From Deltaproteobacteria bacterium (GTDB lineage: Bacteria > UBA10199 > JACPAL01 > JAHFST01), in assembly GCA_023265625.1 (NCBI GenBank), contig JAHFST010000015.1, forward strand, positions 16,732-80,731: a stretch of 64,000 nt of DNA. Direction: 5' to 3'. The stretch's first letter is position 1. The number at the start of each line of letters is the position of its first letter. The notes under the pieces are model-generated. The model did not search any database, was not told the origin of the DNA, and worked only from the letters and a program-made list of their open reading frames with translations. Below, in pieces: positions 16,052-24,754 of this stretch. Both the position numbers and the translations under genes were made by a program.

Positions 16052-16269
16052 TGTGCATGTTCCACTGGTAAAAAACAGGCGACGCGCAATGCCGCGCGTC
16101 TGAGGCGGCCATCTTTGATATGTTCAACCTTGCCCTGGTATTGGAATCCCCAAGTGTTGTTATCGATCAAGTTATAGGCCAGTTGCCAGGCCGATTGGCC
16201 GAAGATTTTTTCTAGGGCGATAACAAAAATATTTTCCTCAACACAGTCGACCGGAATCCACGGGCGCAT
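16012..16269 (-). CDS. Hypothetical small protein, possibly the 3' half of a frameshifted gene
   Basis: An 85-aa frame starting at 16269 overlaps the preceding small ORF by 32 bp and runs 40 bp into the convergent ATPase gene. The region with 'ENIFVIALEKIFGQSAWQLAYNL' looks protein-like. Because the upstream ORF ends in a ragged tail at the same place, one continuous ~140-aa protein broken by a frameshift near 16245-16265 is a reasonable alternative. I recognise no family. Confidence 0.4.
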   Translation of the reverse strand: MRPWIPVDCVEENIFVIALEKIFGQSAWQLAYNLIDNNTWGFQYQGKVEHIKDGRLRRAALRVACFLPVEHAHQPVTTSDNPTNR

Positions 16270-16441
16270 CCTGCAACGATAAGGAAATCATCTGAACGGC
16301 GTTTTGAAACGGTTTTGGTCCCATCTGAGGAAGATCGGTCAAACGAACAGGCTCTCCGGTAAATTGGACCATGGGTGCAGAGTTGTCTCTAAGGTGCGGA
16401 GCATAGACCAGGGAGTCGATTGGGATGAATTTGACTATCAT
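16238..16441 (-). CDS. Hypothetical 67-aa protein, translationally coupled
   Basis: Its ATG (16439-16441) overlaps the stop of the 420-aa upstream gene as ATGA, which supports real coupled translation from MIVKFIPIDS. No motif is recognised. See the next ORF for a possible frameshift that would join the two. Confidence 0.45.
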   Translation of the reverse strand: MIVKFIPIDSLVYAPHLRDNSAPMVQFTGEPVRLTDLPQMGPKPFQNAVQMISLSLQDAPVDSGRLC

Positions 16442-17700
16442 GGTGTCCCCGTGATCGAGAGAGGGTAACCCGACCGCGCCAGGATATAGCGAGCTCGGGA
16501 CGCGAGTTGATCGGGCGGTAAATCTTTGAGGCGGATCGATTCGATCGTGACACCGGATTGATCCTCCCAAGGTAGGGCCGCATGGTAACCCCAATAACGT
16601 GGCAGGCCAAAGCGGTTGAGGCCGAGGTAGTTAACAGTGATTTCAACCGGTTTCTTAAATGTCATCCATTGTGATTCAAGATGCCGATATTGCACGTACG
16701 GATTAAGATCTTCGTGACGGGTGTCACAGACTGCGATATCGAAACCTCTTTCCCTGCCAGCCAAGATTTCCAATCCGACAAACACTTCATAGTCCACGCC
16801 CGAGTAAATCATGTTCGGACCCAATAGAAACGCGTCCAAGGCCGTGGTTGACTGGATTTCCCAAAAAGCTCCTGGCGTGAAACAGAATTGGGGAAGACGC
16901 ACGTCTAGGGTGGGTGTGAGTGTTGTTAAGTCGACATCGGAGAGATAAAAACGGTACAGGTTCAACTCCTTGCCATTGAGATGGACCTCAAGACCGCATT
17001 GGTCACGGCGTCTCTGGGTGGTGTCATAATGGATCCTCGCGGCATAAAGATGGGTGCCGGATTTATTATTGGTTTCCACCCAGCTCTCCAAACGGTTGGG
17101 GGACACGGTCACCCCTGCTTCTTGAAACCCGTCGATGTTGTCCCGGGGATCGGGAGGTTCCAGGGGCGGCATAGGGTGTAGGGGAGAGGTCCTTCCTTGA
17201 ATTCTCATTGTCATTGGCCAAAAACAGTATTTATCCGAGCGATGATTTCGTTCATCCCAGGAGACCATGCCCCAGCCCCCCTCTTGAAAACTAAACAGGC
17301 CGCCAAGAGTCAAGGCGGCATCCCCTTGAGCCGGTTGAAAATAGCGACCTGCTTGGTGCGCCACCACCCATGGCAGGGGCGCCGGTTCCTGAAAAGTGAG
17401 ATCCACTAATTCACCAATACGATACGTGCCGGAAGGAAAATGCTGGGAAAAGCGCCGACCAATCTCTGAGGCCCAGTATTTGATCCCCGCCAATCCCTGC
17501 TTTTTTGCAACCCGATCTTCCCAAAGTTGGCGGACCAGGGCGGATGTTTCCGGATAAAATTGCAACGCCACTTGGGCATCGCGCAACAATCGGGCGTATT
17601 GGGCCGGCATCGCCCGATTGTCTTGCGCAGCTGAAGGATGTATACGAGACAGCGCATCCAAGGCTGCTAAGTTACGGCTTGCGTCAAAGGTGATCATCAA
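16438..17700 (-). CDS. Hypothetical 420-aa protein
   Basis: A long frame with normal codon use and no signal peptide or membrane segments. It is rich in aromatic residues, with beta-strand-like alternation in the second half ('LNLYRFYLSDVDLTTL'). I cannot assign a family. It is followed by one or two small overlapping ORFs, so it heads a short operon. The similar-sized unknown at 25445-26641 also has an aromatic-rich composition but shows no clear alignment to it. Confidence 0.65.
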   Translation of the reverse strand: MMITFDASRNLAALDALSRIHPSAAQDNRAMPAQYARLLRDAQVALQFYPETSALVRQLWEDRVAKKQGLAGIKYWASEIGRRFSQHFPSGTYRIGELVDLTFQEPAPLPWVVAHQAGRYFQPAQGDAALTLGGLFSFQEGGWGMVSWDERNHRSDKYCFWPMTMRIQGRTSPLHPMPPLEPPDPRDNIDGFQEAGVTVSPNRLESWVETNNKSGTHLYAARIHYDTTQRRRDQCGLEVHLNGKELNLYRFYLSDVDLTTLTPTLDVRLPQFCFTPGAFWEIQSTTALDAFLLGPNMIYSGVDYEVFVGLEILAGRERGFDIAVCDTRHEDLNPYVQYRHLESQWMTFKKPVEITVNYLGLNRFGLPRYWGYHAALPWEDQSGVTIESIRLKDLPPDQLASRARYILARSGYPLSITGTP

Positions 17701-17738
17701 GCCGGTATCGGCGGCGGGAAGAGAAGGTTGCTAAAAGT

Positions 17739-18293
17739 TTATTTTTCCCGCGTAAAACTAAACTCTTCCGTGTGGAAGGGTTTTTTGGCATCGAAGGCGA
17801 CCCACTTTTGCTCGAGATGTTTTGCATCCTTGATGCGGATCGTGGCGCTGCCCATGTATTTGTCTTTGCGGGGATTGACGTTGCCGCCATCCACAAAGTT
17901 GAGCGCAATTTCACCATCTTGGGATTTAGTCTCTTGCAGGCGAGGCTGGTTGCCTAGCATGCAATAATGGGTCATCTGGAGCTTGCCCTGGTTGACGGTA
18001 TAGAGGGAGACCATCTCGCGAGGTGTGCCGGGAAACAGGGTTTCTTCCACGGCGCTGCCGCCGGAGGTCACCTTGTAGGTGACACGGACGGTTTCTTTCT
18101 TGCCATCCTTGACCTGGGTGGCCTTCCAGGATCCCGTCAGGCTCTTCATAGAGTCGAAGCTGGTAGCGGGCGACTTTTCTGATTTTTTGAGGGGGCAGGT
18201 GTCCTTACCCTCGCATTTTTTGCAATGAGTGGAGGCCACGGACGGTAAGGCCAACAACAACCCTGCGATCATGGCGGCGCGTAATGTTTTCAT
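17739..18293 (-). CDS. Secreted protein of unknown function (DUF1579-like)
   Basis: A 184-aa protein with a signal peptide (MKTLRAAMIAGLLLALPSVA). The start at 18293 has AAGGAG 7 bp upstream; a TTG two codons earlier is less likely. A Cys cluster (HCKKCEGKDTCPLKK) follows the signal. The rest, beginning 'SLTGSWKA', reads as a lipocalin-like beta barrel resembling DUF1579-type extracytoplasmic proteins. The CxxC-rich start suggests metal binding in the periplasm. That is inference. Confidence 0.6.
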   Translation of the reverse strand: MKTLRAAMIAGLLLALPSVASTHCKKCEGKDTCPLKKSEKSPATSFDSMKSLTGSWKATQVKDGKKETVRVTYKVTSGGSAVEETLFPGTPREMVSLYTVNQGKLQMTHYCMLGNQPRLQETKSQDGEIALNFVDGGNVNPRKDKYMGSATIRIKDAKHLEQKWVAFDAKKPFHTEEFSFTREK

Positions 18294-18376
18294 AATCAAT
18301 CTCCTTAAATTGGAAGACAGTGTTGAGGTGGGAGCTTTTGTAATACGGATGTAGGATCAATGTAAAAAGATATTTG

Positions 18377-18955
18377 TCATTCCTTTTTCCAACGCCCCAC
18401 CCCCAGGATCGTGGCCTGGAGCAGGCTGATAAAAAAGAAATAAATGGGGTAGGAGGCCTGGGCGAGGTTCCATGAGCTGATGGCGAAAAGATTGAGGGTG
18501 TTGGCCAGCAGGAACAGGATCCAAGACAAAAAATCCTCGCTCTCGGGGTCCTGATAAGATTTACGGATGGTGGGGAGGGCCCCTAAAAAGTCCACCACGA
18601 TACTGACCCAGAGCGCCAAGAGGGGGGCGTGGAGCAGGCCCCAAATGGCCATCCCCAATCCCGCGCCAAGCAGGCAGACCTTGTCAAATAAACTCCACCC
18701 ACCCACGCCGTAACGGAATGATAGGACCATCACAAAAAAGAAGGCGCAGAGATTGCCGATGGAGACCCACAGAGTGTCGGTGGCACCCAGGTCATGATAG
18801 CTCGCCAGGAAATTAAATCCGACGACTGTCCAGATGATCCACGTGGCGCGGTTCGGGCGGTTGCGGCCCTTGATCATCTGGAAGATGTAGGGAATGAAGG
18901 CGACAAACGTGGTGATCCCGGCGATCTTGCCAAAAAAGGCGTGAAAAGAATTCAT
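18377..18955 (-). CDS. PQ-loop-like membrane protein
   Basis: A 192-aa protein with about seven hydrophobic segments. Two related segments carry the PQ-loop style Pro-x-(Ile/Leu)-basic pattern ('FIPYIFQMIKGRNRPNRATW' and 'LGALPTIRKSYQDPESEDF'). This is the internal duplication typical of SWEET/KDEL-receptor/PnuC-type transporters. The substrate is unknown. The gene is monocistronic. Confidence 0.6.
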   Translation of the reverse strand: MNSFHAFFGKIAGITTFVAFIPYIFQMIKGRNRPNRATWIIWTVVGFNFLASYHDLGATDTLWVSIGNLCAFFFVMVLSFRYGVGGWSLFDKVCLLGAGLGMAIWGLLHAPLLALWVSIVVDFLGALPTIRKSYQDPESEDFLSWILFLLANTLNLFAISSWNLAQASYPIYFFFISLLQATILGVGRWKKE

Positions 18956-19019
18956 CTATTCATTGAGATATAGGAGGAAGTGGCGATAGGCAAAAGAACA
19001 TTTTGAACTTGCCAGGGAA

Positions 19020-19049
19020 TTGCTTATTGTATACATTAAAATGTATATT
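19020..19049 (+). promoter_or_regulatory. Promoter with palindromic operator for the HipBA-like module
   Basis: TTGCTT (19020-19025) and TATATT (19044-19049) are 18 bp apart. Between and overlapping them lies TATACAT-TAAA-ATGTATA (19030-19047), a perfect 7-bp inverted repeat. That position fits autorepression by the HipB-like protein encoded 31 bp downstream. Confidence 0.6.
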
Positions 19050-19080
19050 AAGTAGTATTTTAATTCATTTAAATGATCAT

Positions 19081-19428
19081 ATGAAACTTAAAAAATGGGA
19101 TCAGGTGCTGACGGGGGATGCGGCCCTTTTGCTTAAAGAGGTGGGGGGGCTTCTCTCTGAGGCTCGTAGGCGACGGGGGATGAGTCTTGTGGGGCTTGCC
19201 GGTCGAGCGGGAGTGGATCGGCGCACGGTGGCACAATTGGAGTTGGGGCATCCCGGGGTGTCTTTGGGGCTCTTTTTTCAGGTGTTGAGTGTGCTCAACT
19301 TGGGACAGGGGATTGAGGAATTTTTGAAGCCTGAAAATGATATAGAAACGGCCGCTACCAACATTCGTAGAATTCGCAGACGGCAGAAAATTATCGGCAA
19401 GATCCGGGATGATGAGGTGAACTTTTGA
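19081..19428 (+). CDS. HipB-like Xre-family antitoxin
   Basis: A 115-aa protein with a helix-turn-helix ('RRRGMSLVGLAGRAGVDRRTVAQLELGHPGV' region, split here by function) and a basic C-terminal tail. I start at ATG 19081; the 26 in-frame codons before it run through the promoter palindrome. The stop shares a base with the next start (TGATG). Order and coupling match hipBA operons, where HipB represses transcription and inhibits HipA. Confidence 0.85.
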   Translation: MKLKKWDQVLTGDAALLLKEVGGLLSEARRRRGMSLVGLAGRAGVDRRTVAQLELGHPGVSLGLFFQVLSVLNLGQGIEEFLKPENDIETAATNIRRIRRRQKIIGKIRDDEVNF

Positions 19429-20642
19429 TGTTTCACCGTTTGTACGTCCTCATTCAGTTGAATAATGAATGGATCCCCTGCGGTTTGTTGGAGTACCAAG
19501 AGGCTGGGAGGCGTTCCTCGAGTGTTTTTCGTTACGGGAGAAAATATCTCGCGCGATCAGACGCCATTTCCATCGATCCGATCCGCCTTCCGTTGGAAGA
19601 CAGGAGTTTTGCAACTCCGGAAGGGTTCCAGATTTTCAACGGGATTCGTGATGCGGGTCCCGACAAATGGGGGCGTTATCTCCTGGATAAGAAGTTTGCG
19701 AGGACCTTGGATGAGGTTGAGTCCATTGCGGCCTCGAGCGACGATCGCGTGGGGGCGCTTGCCTTTACGGACTCCTTGGAGTCAGGGCCTAAGCGGTATG
19801 AACCGGATGCGCAATTCGTGGTGTGTCACGCCCCAAAAAGGTTGGACCTCGCACCATGTGCCGGGGCGATTGCCGATGCCGTGGCCTCGGAAGAGACAGG
19901 ACGCCTGAAGCAATACTTGGAATACGGCCCTTCGCTGGGAGGGGCGCGCCCCAAGGCGACCGTGGTTTGGCGCCGGGAGCTCTACCTTGCGAAATTTTCG
20001 CTTTCCCTGGATTCAAAAAACGAGCCGCTTATCGAATATGCCACCATGACGCTCGCCAAAAAGTGCGGATTGGACGTGCCGCCGCTTTATCTGGAAAAAA
20101 TTGACAAAAGGTCGGTTTTCTTGATCAAGAGGTTTGACCGGACCAATGGGCTGAGGGTCCCTTTCATCTCGGGGCTGACTCTGACGGGAACGCATGAAAG
20201 CGATTTCGGCTCGTGGAGTTACTTTGCGATCGCCGACGGCCTGGTCCGTTTTTCACAAAAACCCGCGCAAGATCTTCAAGAGCTGTTTCGGCGGCTTGTC
20301 TTCAACATCGCGGTTTACAATAACGACGATCATCCCAGAAATTTCGGGTTTCTCGGTTGCGAAAAACATTGGAACCTATCGCCGCTCTACGACGTTTCAC
20401 CCGCCGTCATCAAAACCGACACTTATGCATTGGCCATGACGATAGGTGTTGAAGGGAGGCGCGCCTCCTATCAAAACGCCCTTTCCATGTGTGAGCGGTT
20501 TCGCGTGAGCCGATCAGAGGCCCTGCATATTATCAGTAAAGTGCGGGAAGTTGTTGGGGGCTGGGAGGGGCATTTTAGGAAGATGGGGGTTTCTAAAATG
20601 GAAATCAATATGATGAGAAATAGCTTCAAATTGAAAGAGTGA
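19428..20642 (+). CDS. hipA: HipA-like Ser/Thr kinase toxin
   Basis: A 404-aa protein. It shows the N-terminal subdomain ('GFQIFNGIRDAGPDKWGR'), the 'GARPKATVV' ATP-loop region, 'YLAKFS' with the ATP-binding Lys, the catalytic 'YNNDDHPRNFGFL' and the metal-binding 'LSPLYDVSPA'. E. coli HipA phosphorylates GltX and induces persistence. Family members vary in target. The kinase motifs look intact. It is translationally coupled to the HipB-like gene. Confidence 0.9.
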   Translation: MFHRLYVLIQLNNEWIPCGLLEYQEAGRRSSSVFRYGRKYLARSDAISIDPIRLPLEDRSFATPEGFQIFNGIRDAGPDKWGRYLLDKKFARTLDEVESIAASSDDRVGALAFTDSLESGPKRYEPDAQFVVCHAPKRLDLAPCAGAIADAVASEETGRLKQYLEYGPSLGGARPKATVVWRRELYLAKFSLSLDSKNEPLIEYATMTLAKKCGLDVPPLYLEKIDKRSVFLIKRFDRTNGLRVPFISGLTLTGTHESDFGSWSYFAIADGLVRFSQKPAQDLQELFRRLVFNIAVYNNDDHPRNFGFLGCEKHWNLSPLYDVSPAVIKTDTYALAMTIGVEGRRASYQNALSMCERFRVSRSEALHIISKVREVVGGWEGHFRKMGVSKMEINMMRNSFKLKE

Positions 20643-20749
20643 TACATATATGTATAAAAAATCATTAAATTTATATAATAAATACAATATATTATAATTA
20701 TTATTAAATAATATGTTGTTTTATTCATAAATGAGTTTATCCTGGGTGG

Positions 20750-21163
20750 ATGAACTATCTTGTCGACCAAGATTCAAGTTATTCCCCCGAAAAAAAACTG
20801 CGGGCCCTGACCGAGGCTTTTTTTAATCTCACCCAGCACTGGGAGCTGACGCGTGAAGAAGAGGCCCAACTTTTGGGGTGGAGATATGCTCACAAGCGGG
20901 CCACGTTGGATGCCATGAGAAAGGGGAAGACCACGCTCGAGGACGATGCCGATAAGATCGAGCGTGTCATCGACCTGATCAATATTCACAAATCACTTCG
21001 GATACTTTTTCCCGCCCCGGCCGCACGCAGGCAGGTCTATGAATGGGTCAAGGTCAGGCGCGACCGTTTTGGCGGGCATTCGGCGTTGGAGATCATGTTG
21101 ACGGAGGGGAAAAGGGGCATTTTTGCCATTCGCCATTATCTGGATTATGAAAGAACCCACTAG
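20750..21163 (+). CDS. Xre/MbcA/ParS-type antitoxin (DUF2384)
   Basis: A 137-aa protein with an N-terminal helical DNA-binding part ('EEEAQLLGWRYAHKRATLDAMRKG') and a C-terminal DUF2384 segment ('RILFPAPAARRQVYEWVKVRR'). It is the standard partner of RES-domain toxins and overlaps the toxin gene by 17 bp. About 100 bp of extremely AT-rich DNA before it probably holds its promoter. Confidence 0.85.
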   Translation: MNYLVDQDSSYSPEKKLRALTEAFFNLTQHWELTREEEAQLLGWRYAHKRATLDAMRKGKTTLEDDADKIERVIDLINIHKSLRILFPAPAARRQVYEWVKVRRDRFGGHSALEIMLTEGKRGIFAIRHYLDYERTH

Positions 21164-21863
21164 CCATCTCCCGTTAAGCCGCTATGCCGGTCGGGTTTAT
21201 CGTAACTTTCCCACCCTCGTTGAATCTCAGGATCTGATGGATGACCTGGCACCGGATCCCGAACAACAACGGATTTTGGAAAAATTTTTCTACGATGACG
21301 ATCATCGTTGGTTGGCTCCCATTGAGCGCATCATGAAAAAATCCGTTCAGCAAATAATCCAAGAACAAATCGATGCGAAGTTTCAACCGAGTGTGTGGCA
21401 AGCGAGTCGTTATTCCGATGGCACATGGGCGGTGTTGTACACGGCGGAATCGGAGGAAACGGCCCTTCGGGAGGCGTTGTTCCATATGCGGAGGTTCTAT
21501 GCCGAGGAGTTGACAGCGGGCACGTTGCGAGTGCAGCGGCGCGTGCTGTCAATTTTTGCGGTGTCTGTGGCATGTGTTGATCTCACGATGGTGGTGGGCC
21601 TGGATTGTCAGGCTTTGGTCTCGCAAGATGAGTCAGGTTACCTTTACTGCCAATCGCTTGCCCGAAGTGGCATTCACGATGGCGCCGAGCTGCTTCGTGC
21701 CCCCTCCGCACGCGATCCGGACGGGCACACCGTTCCAATTTTTAATCAGGAAGTTGCGAAGGATGACGAAGGGCATCTGAAATACTTGAGATGTGTCCTG
21801 AAACCTGACGGGAGTGCTGAGGTTACGGGGATGATTGAAGAGAAGACGAAGAAATATCCTTAA
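21147..21863 (+). CDS. RES-domain toxin
   Basis: A 238-aa protein. RES toxins (for example MbcT, and the Pseudomonas Res) deplete NAD+. Here the Arg/Glu/Ser elements can be placed in 'WQASRYSDGTWAVLYTAESEETALREALFH' (given only as a landmark, residues ~75-110) and a late Ser. The start at 21147 lies inside the antitoxin gene, so expression is coupled. The 3' end overlaps the convergent acyltransferase-like gene by about 40 bp. Confidence 0.85.
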   Translation: MKEPTSHLPLSRYAGRVYRNFPTLVESQDLMDDLAPDPEQQRILEKFFYDDDHRWLAPIERIMKKSVQQIIQEQIDAKFQPSVWQASRYSDGTWAVLYTAESEETALREALFHMRRFYAEELTAGTLRVQRRVLSIFAVSVACVDLTMVVGLDCQALVSQDESGYLYCQSLARSGIHDGAELLRAPSARDPDGHTVPIFNQEVAKDDEGHLKYLRCVLKPDGSAEVTGMIEEKTKKYP

Positions 21864-22548
21864 GCCTATCCACCAATTCTTGTCGGTCGTTGTAAGCCAA
21901 CCCTTGGGCCGAAATTTTCTCGCCGAGGACCAGGCGCAGTTTGCCGGGGCGAACACGCCATTCTCCCAACGGCCAGACTTCGCGGCCGCCATGCAGGATC
22001 AGGGGTACGATGGTTGCCTGGGACTCGATCGCCAAGAGTGCCGGACCTTTTTTGTAGGGGCTTAATGCGCCGTCGGGGCTGCGCAGCCCTTCGATTGAGA
22101 TATAAAAATTGGTTCCGGAGCGTAATTTCTCGACCGCGTGAGCCATCGCACGTCGAACTTGTTCAGGCCACTGTCTCACTAACACGATTCCTCCCAAACC
22201 CCAGAAGAGCCAGCCCACTAACGGGATCAGGGCAAAGCCGATATTGAAAACCGGATCAAAGGCAGTGGGCAGTCCCGCCAACACGACGAAGGTCTCGACC
22301 AGGCTGGTTTGGTTCAAAATGACGTAAAGATAAGGCGGGGCCGCGTAGTCGCCTTGGTTGCGATCTTCAATTTGAAGTTGAATCCCAAAAATCTTGAGTT
22401 GCCATCGGGCCCAATTTTTAAATATTTTTCGTGAGGTTTGTGGAGCGAAACAACAAAACAGCAGGGCGGGGGAGAGCCAGAGGATCGTGACGATCAGGGA
22501 GAGAAGTCGGCGACTGAGGCTTGGGATGAGGGGAGGCCGTGTTGTCAT
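21823..22548 (-). CDS. PlsC-like acyltransferase with altered HX4D motif
   Basis: A 241-aa protein with an N-terminal transmembrane segment and the LPLAT fold. Motif III ('ISIEGLRSPDG') and motif IV-like 'IVPLILHGG' match 1-acylglycerol-3-phosphate acyltransferases. Where the catalytic NHxxxxD is expected it reads NQTSLVE, with His replaced by Gln and Asp by Glu. It may be an inactive or differently working homologue. The C-terminus overlaps the RES gene on the opposite strand. Confidence 0.75.
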   Translation of the reverse strand: MTTRPPLIPSLSRRLLSLIVTILWLSPALLFCCFAPQTSRKIFKNWARWQLKIFGIQLQIEDRNQGDYAAPPYLYVILNQTSLVETFVVLAGLPTAFDPVFNIGFALIPLVGWLFWGLGGIVLVRQWPEQVRRAMAHAVEKLRSGTNFYISIEGLRSPDGALSPYKKGPALLAIESQATIVPLILHGGREVWPLGEWRVRPGKLRLVLGEKISAQGLAYNDRQELVDRLKDISSSSLQSSP

Positions 22549-22555
22549 GTTTGTT

Positions 22556-23749
22556 TCACACCGCCGGATAGAGCTTTGGAAACCACCGTTCCACGATGTC
22601 GATCGGGAAGGACAATCTCACCGGCCCTTTGGGGGTGTCTGAAATCAGGAAGCCTTTTTTGACCAGCCTATTCAAGACAGTCCTGGCCTGGCGTTGGCCA
22701 TAATTGGTTAGCCCTCCGGCCTTGCCTCTTTCAAATTCCCCCATCAGCCAGGCCTCTCGCAGCAAGGGAAAAGAGCGTTTGGGAAGTCGGTCCGCCCGTT
22801 CCTCTTCCTCGGTGAAGATTTGGATGCGTCGTAAAATTTCGGCAGGAGCAAGCAAGGTACTCATAAATTCCACCTGATCGACGCATGTTCTCAGGAAAAA
22901 TCGGCAAAAATCCAAGAGACCTTGGGTGGAAAGGTTTCCTCGGCCATCCAAATCACCGGCGCGCGGTGCATCCGCACCTTCGAGCCGCACGCGATACTCA
23001 TGGACCGACCGGGCCAGACCCCGCGATACCGACCAAAGCCCGCTCCCCAGGCCGATGTGTTTCAAATAGGCGTGGGAGAGCAGCCGGGTGACCCGGCCGT
23101 TGCCATCGAGAAAGGGGTGGATCCATAATAGGCGATGATGGGAGGCGGCCACGGCCAAAACCCGTCTGAGCTTCGAGAGTCGATCGGGTCGGTAGGCCTC
23201 CTCGAACCGGGCCAAAAATTTTGTCAGGTGTTCCGGACGCGGCGGGATGTGCCGACCGACCGTCACCGTCTCGGAGCGTAATGCGCCCGGCACCATTTTT
23301 ACCTTCCGCTTCGTATCGGGATCTTCCATCCAGAGCATCTCCTCGGGGAGTCGGTTGCAAAATTCTCGATGCAGCCAACGCAGGGAGTCCTCCGAGACCA
23401 GGCAAGGTTCCACCGGCGATCCGTCGATCATCTGTTGCAGCTCAATATGGGCCTTGGCCTCCCATTGCAGGGCCCGCTGTTTCGGTTGCGTGGAAAAGTC
23501 CTGGGCCAGGGCGCGCTCGATGTCGCGGGGGTGGGTGTCATGACCTTCGATCAAATTGCTGTAATAGCAATTCATCGGACGAACCAAGTCACCAATAGAA
23601 CGTTGCACAATCGGATGAATAGGCCCAGCCAAGCGGTGGGCCTTTTCGGTCAATTCCATAACCAAATCCTCCAGGGCCTCACCACCTTCTTCCGGTAGCA
23701 TTGGCTCCATGGTAGATATAGAGCTATTATTGCCGATTATTTTACCCAT
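22556..23749 (-). CDS. Fic-domain AMP-transferase with N-terminal inhibitory motif
   Basis: A 397-aa protein. The Fic core HPFLDGNGR (His211) is complete. An inhibitory-helix motif, Ser-x3-Glu-Gly ('SNLIEG', residues 64-69), lies N-terminal in the same chain, defining a class II Fic that is self-inhibited. A C-terminal winged-helix follows ('TNYGQRQARTVLNRLVKKGF'), as in many stand-alone bacterial Fic proteins. The start is ATG 23749 or possibly ATG 23710, since a 16-bp repeat straddles the first codons. The usual activity is transfer of AMP to protein hydroxyls. Confidence 0.88.
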   Translation of the reverse strand: MGKIIGNNSSISTMEPMLPEEGGEALEDLVMELTEKAHRLAGPIHPIVQRSIGDLVRPMNCYYSNLIEGHDTHPRDIERALAQDFSTQPKQRALQWEAKAHIELQQMIDGSPVEPCLVSEDSLRWLHREFCNRLPEEMLWMEDPDTKRKVKMVPGALRSETVTVGRHIPPRPEHLTKFLARFEEAYRPDRLSKLRRVLAVAASHHRLLWIHPFLDGNGRVTRLLSHAYLKHIGLGSGLWSVSRGLARSVHEYRVRLEGADAPRAGDLDGRGNLSTQGLLDFCRFFLRTCVDQVEFMSTLLAPAEILRRIQIFTEEEERADRLPKRSFPLLREAWLMGEFERGKAGGLTNYGQRQARTVLNRLVKKGFLISDTPKGPVRLSFPIDIVERWFPKLYPAV

Positions 23750-23835
23750 ATATTTTTAAATATTAATTAATAAAAACATATATTTAATTAAAAAAATAAG
23801 CCATTATTTAAATTAATAATGCCGATTATTTTACC
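23731..23835. repeat. 16-bp direct repeat around and upstream of the fic start
   Basis: TGCCGATTATTTTACC occurs at 23731-23746 (over the first codons of fic) and again at 23820-23835. Extremely AT-rich DNA lies between. The spacing and position suggest two binding sites for a regulator, perhaps the winged helix of Fic itself, or a small duplication of the gene start. Confidence 0.6.
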
Positions 23836-23862
23836 GATTGTCAAGGAGGCTATCTTCAAAGA

Positions 23863-24561
23863 TCAGGGAAGGTCGAACAGTAGCACTTCCGACTTCTGAA
23901 TGGCCCTTAAGCTTACGATGCTTTCTTGACTCACGGCGATTCCATCCCCTGACTCCAAGGCCTGGGCATTGACTGAAACTTTTCCAGAGACGACCTGGAC
24001 CCAGGCATGTCGTTCGGGTTTGAGGGAATGTTGTTGTTCCGTTCCAGGGGAAAGACGTGCCGCATACAGGTTGGTGTCCTGGTGGATGGTGAGCGAGCCT
24101 TCCCGGCCATCGTGTGAGGCGATGAGACGGAGTTGGTCCTGCTTGTCTTCTGTGCGGAAGTTTTTTTGTTCGTAACTTGGATCGAGACCTTTTTGTTCGG
24201 TCAGGATCCAGATTTGTAGGAGATGGACTGGGTCGTGTTTCGAATGGTTGAACTCACTGTGTTGCACCCCCCGCCCGGCGCTCATGCGTTGCACATCGCC
24301 CGGGACGATCACGGAACCGTTCCCCAAACTATCCTTGTGTTCGAGCGCCCCTTCCAGGACATAGGTGACGATCTCCATGTCCCGGTGCGCATGCGTCCCA
24401 AACCCTTGGCCCGGCTGTATCCAATCCTCGTTGACGACCCGCAAGGTGCGAAACCCCATCCATTGGGGATCATGATACTCCGCAAACGAAAAGGTGTGAT
24501 AGGTGCGCAGCCACCCATGATTAAAGTGGCCTCGTTCGGATGATTTTCGAACCTGGATCAT
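23863..24561 (-). CDS. Pirin-family cupin (YhhW-like)
   Basis: A 232-aa bicupin, the length of YhhW. The metal site is visible in 'GTHAHRDMEIVTYVLEG' and 'GVQHSEFN'. Pirins of this group show quercetin 2,3-dioxygenase activity in vitro; the physiological role is uncertain. It is monocistronic, and its 5' end faces about 130 bp of non-coding sequence before the hairpin repeat. Confidence 0.88.
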   Translation of the reverse strand: MIQVRKSSERGHFNHGWLRTYHTFSFAEYHDPQWMGFRTLRVVNEDWIQPGQGFGTHAHRDMEIVTYVLEGALEHKDSLGNGSVIVPGDVQRMSAGRGVQHSEFNHSKHDPVHLLQIWILTEQKGLDPSYEQKNFRTEDKQDQLRLIASHDGREGSLTIHQDTNLYAARLSPGTEQQHSLKPERHAWVQVVSGKVSVNAQALESGDGIAVSQESIVSLRAIQKSEVLLFDLP

Positions 24562-24691
24562 GGGGCGAGCTTAAGATTGATTGAAAAATAACGCAACTTT
24601 CAGTTCTCCGGGACGAATATTCTCGCCACTATTATGCTTCCCTTGGGGTCCATCAATAACGTTGTGGCTCATAAAATAAAATGAATAAAAT

Positions 24692-24754
24692 GGGGTCAAG
24701 GCTTTACTTTATTCAGGTTTCACATTATCCTGAATAAAGTAAAGCCTTGACCCC
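24692..24754. repeat. 26-bp perfect inverted repeat (GGGGTCAAG-type REP hairpin)
   Basis: Arms at 24692-24717 and 24729-24754 are exact reverse complements around an 11-nt loop. They start GGGGTCAAGGCTTTAC. A related arm without a partner lies at 48825-48850, and another GGGGTCAA-type hairpin at 45121-45194. Such hairpins are the usual substrates of RAYT transposases. It could also end transcription. Confidence 0.85.
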
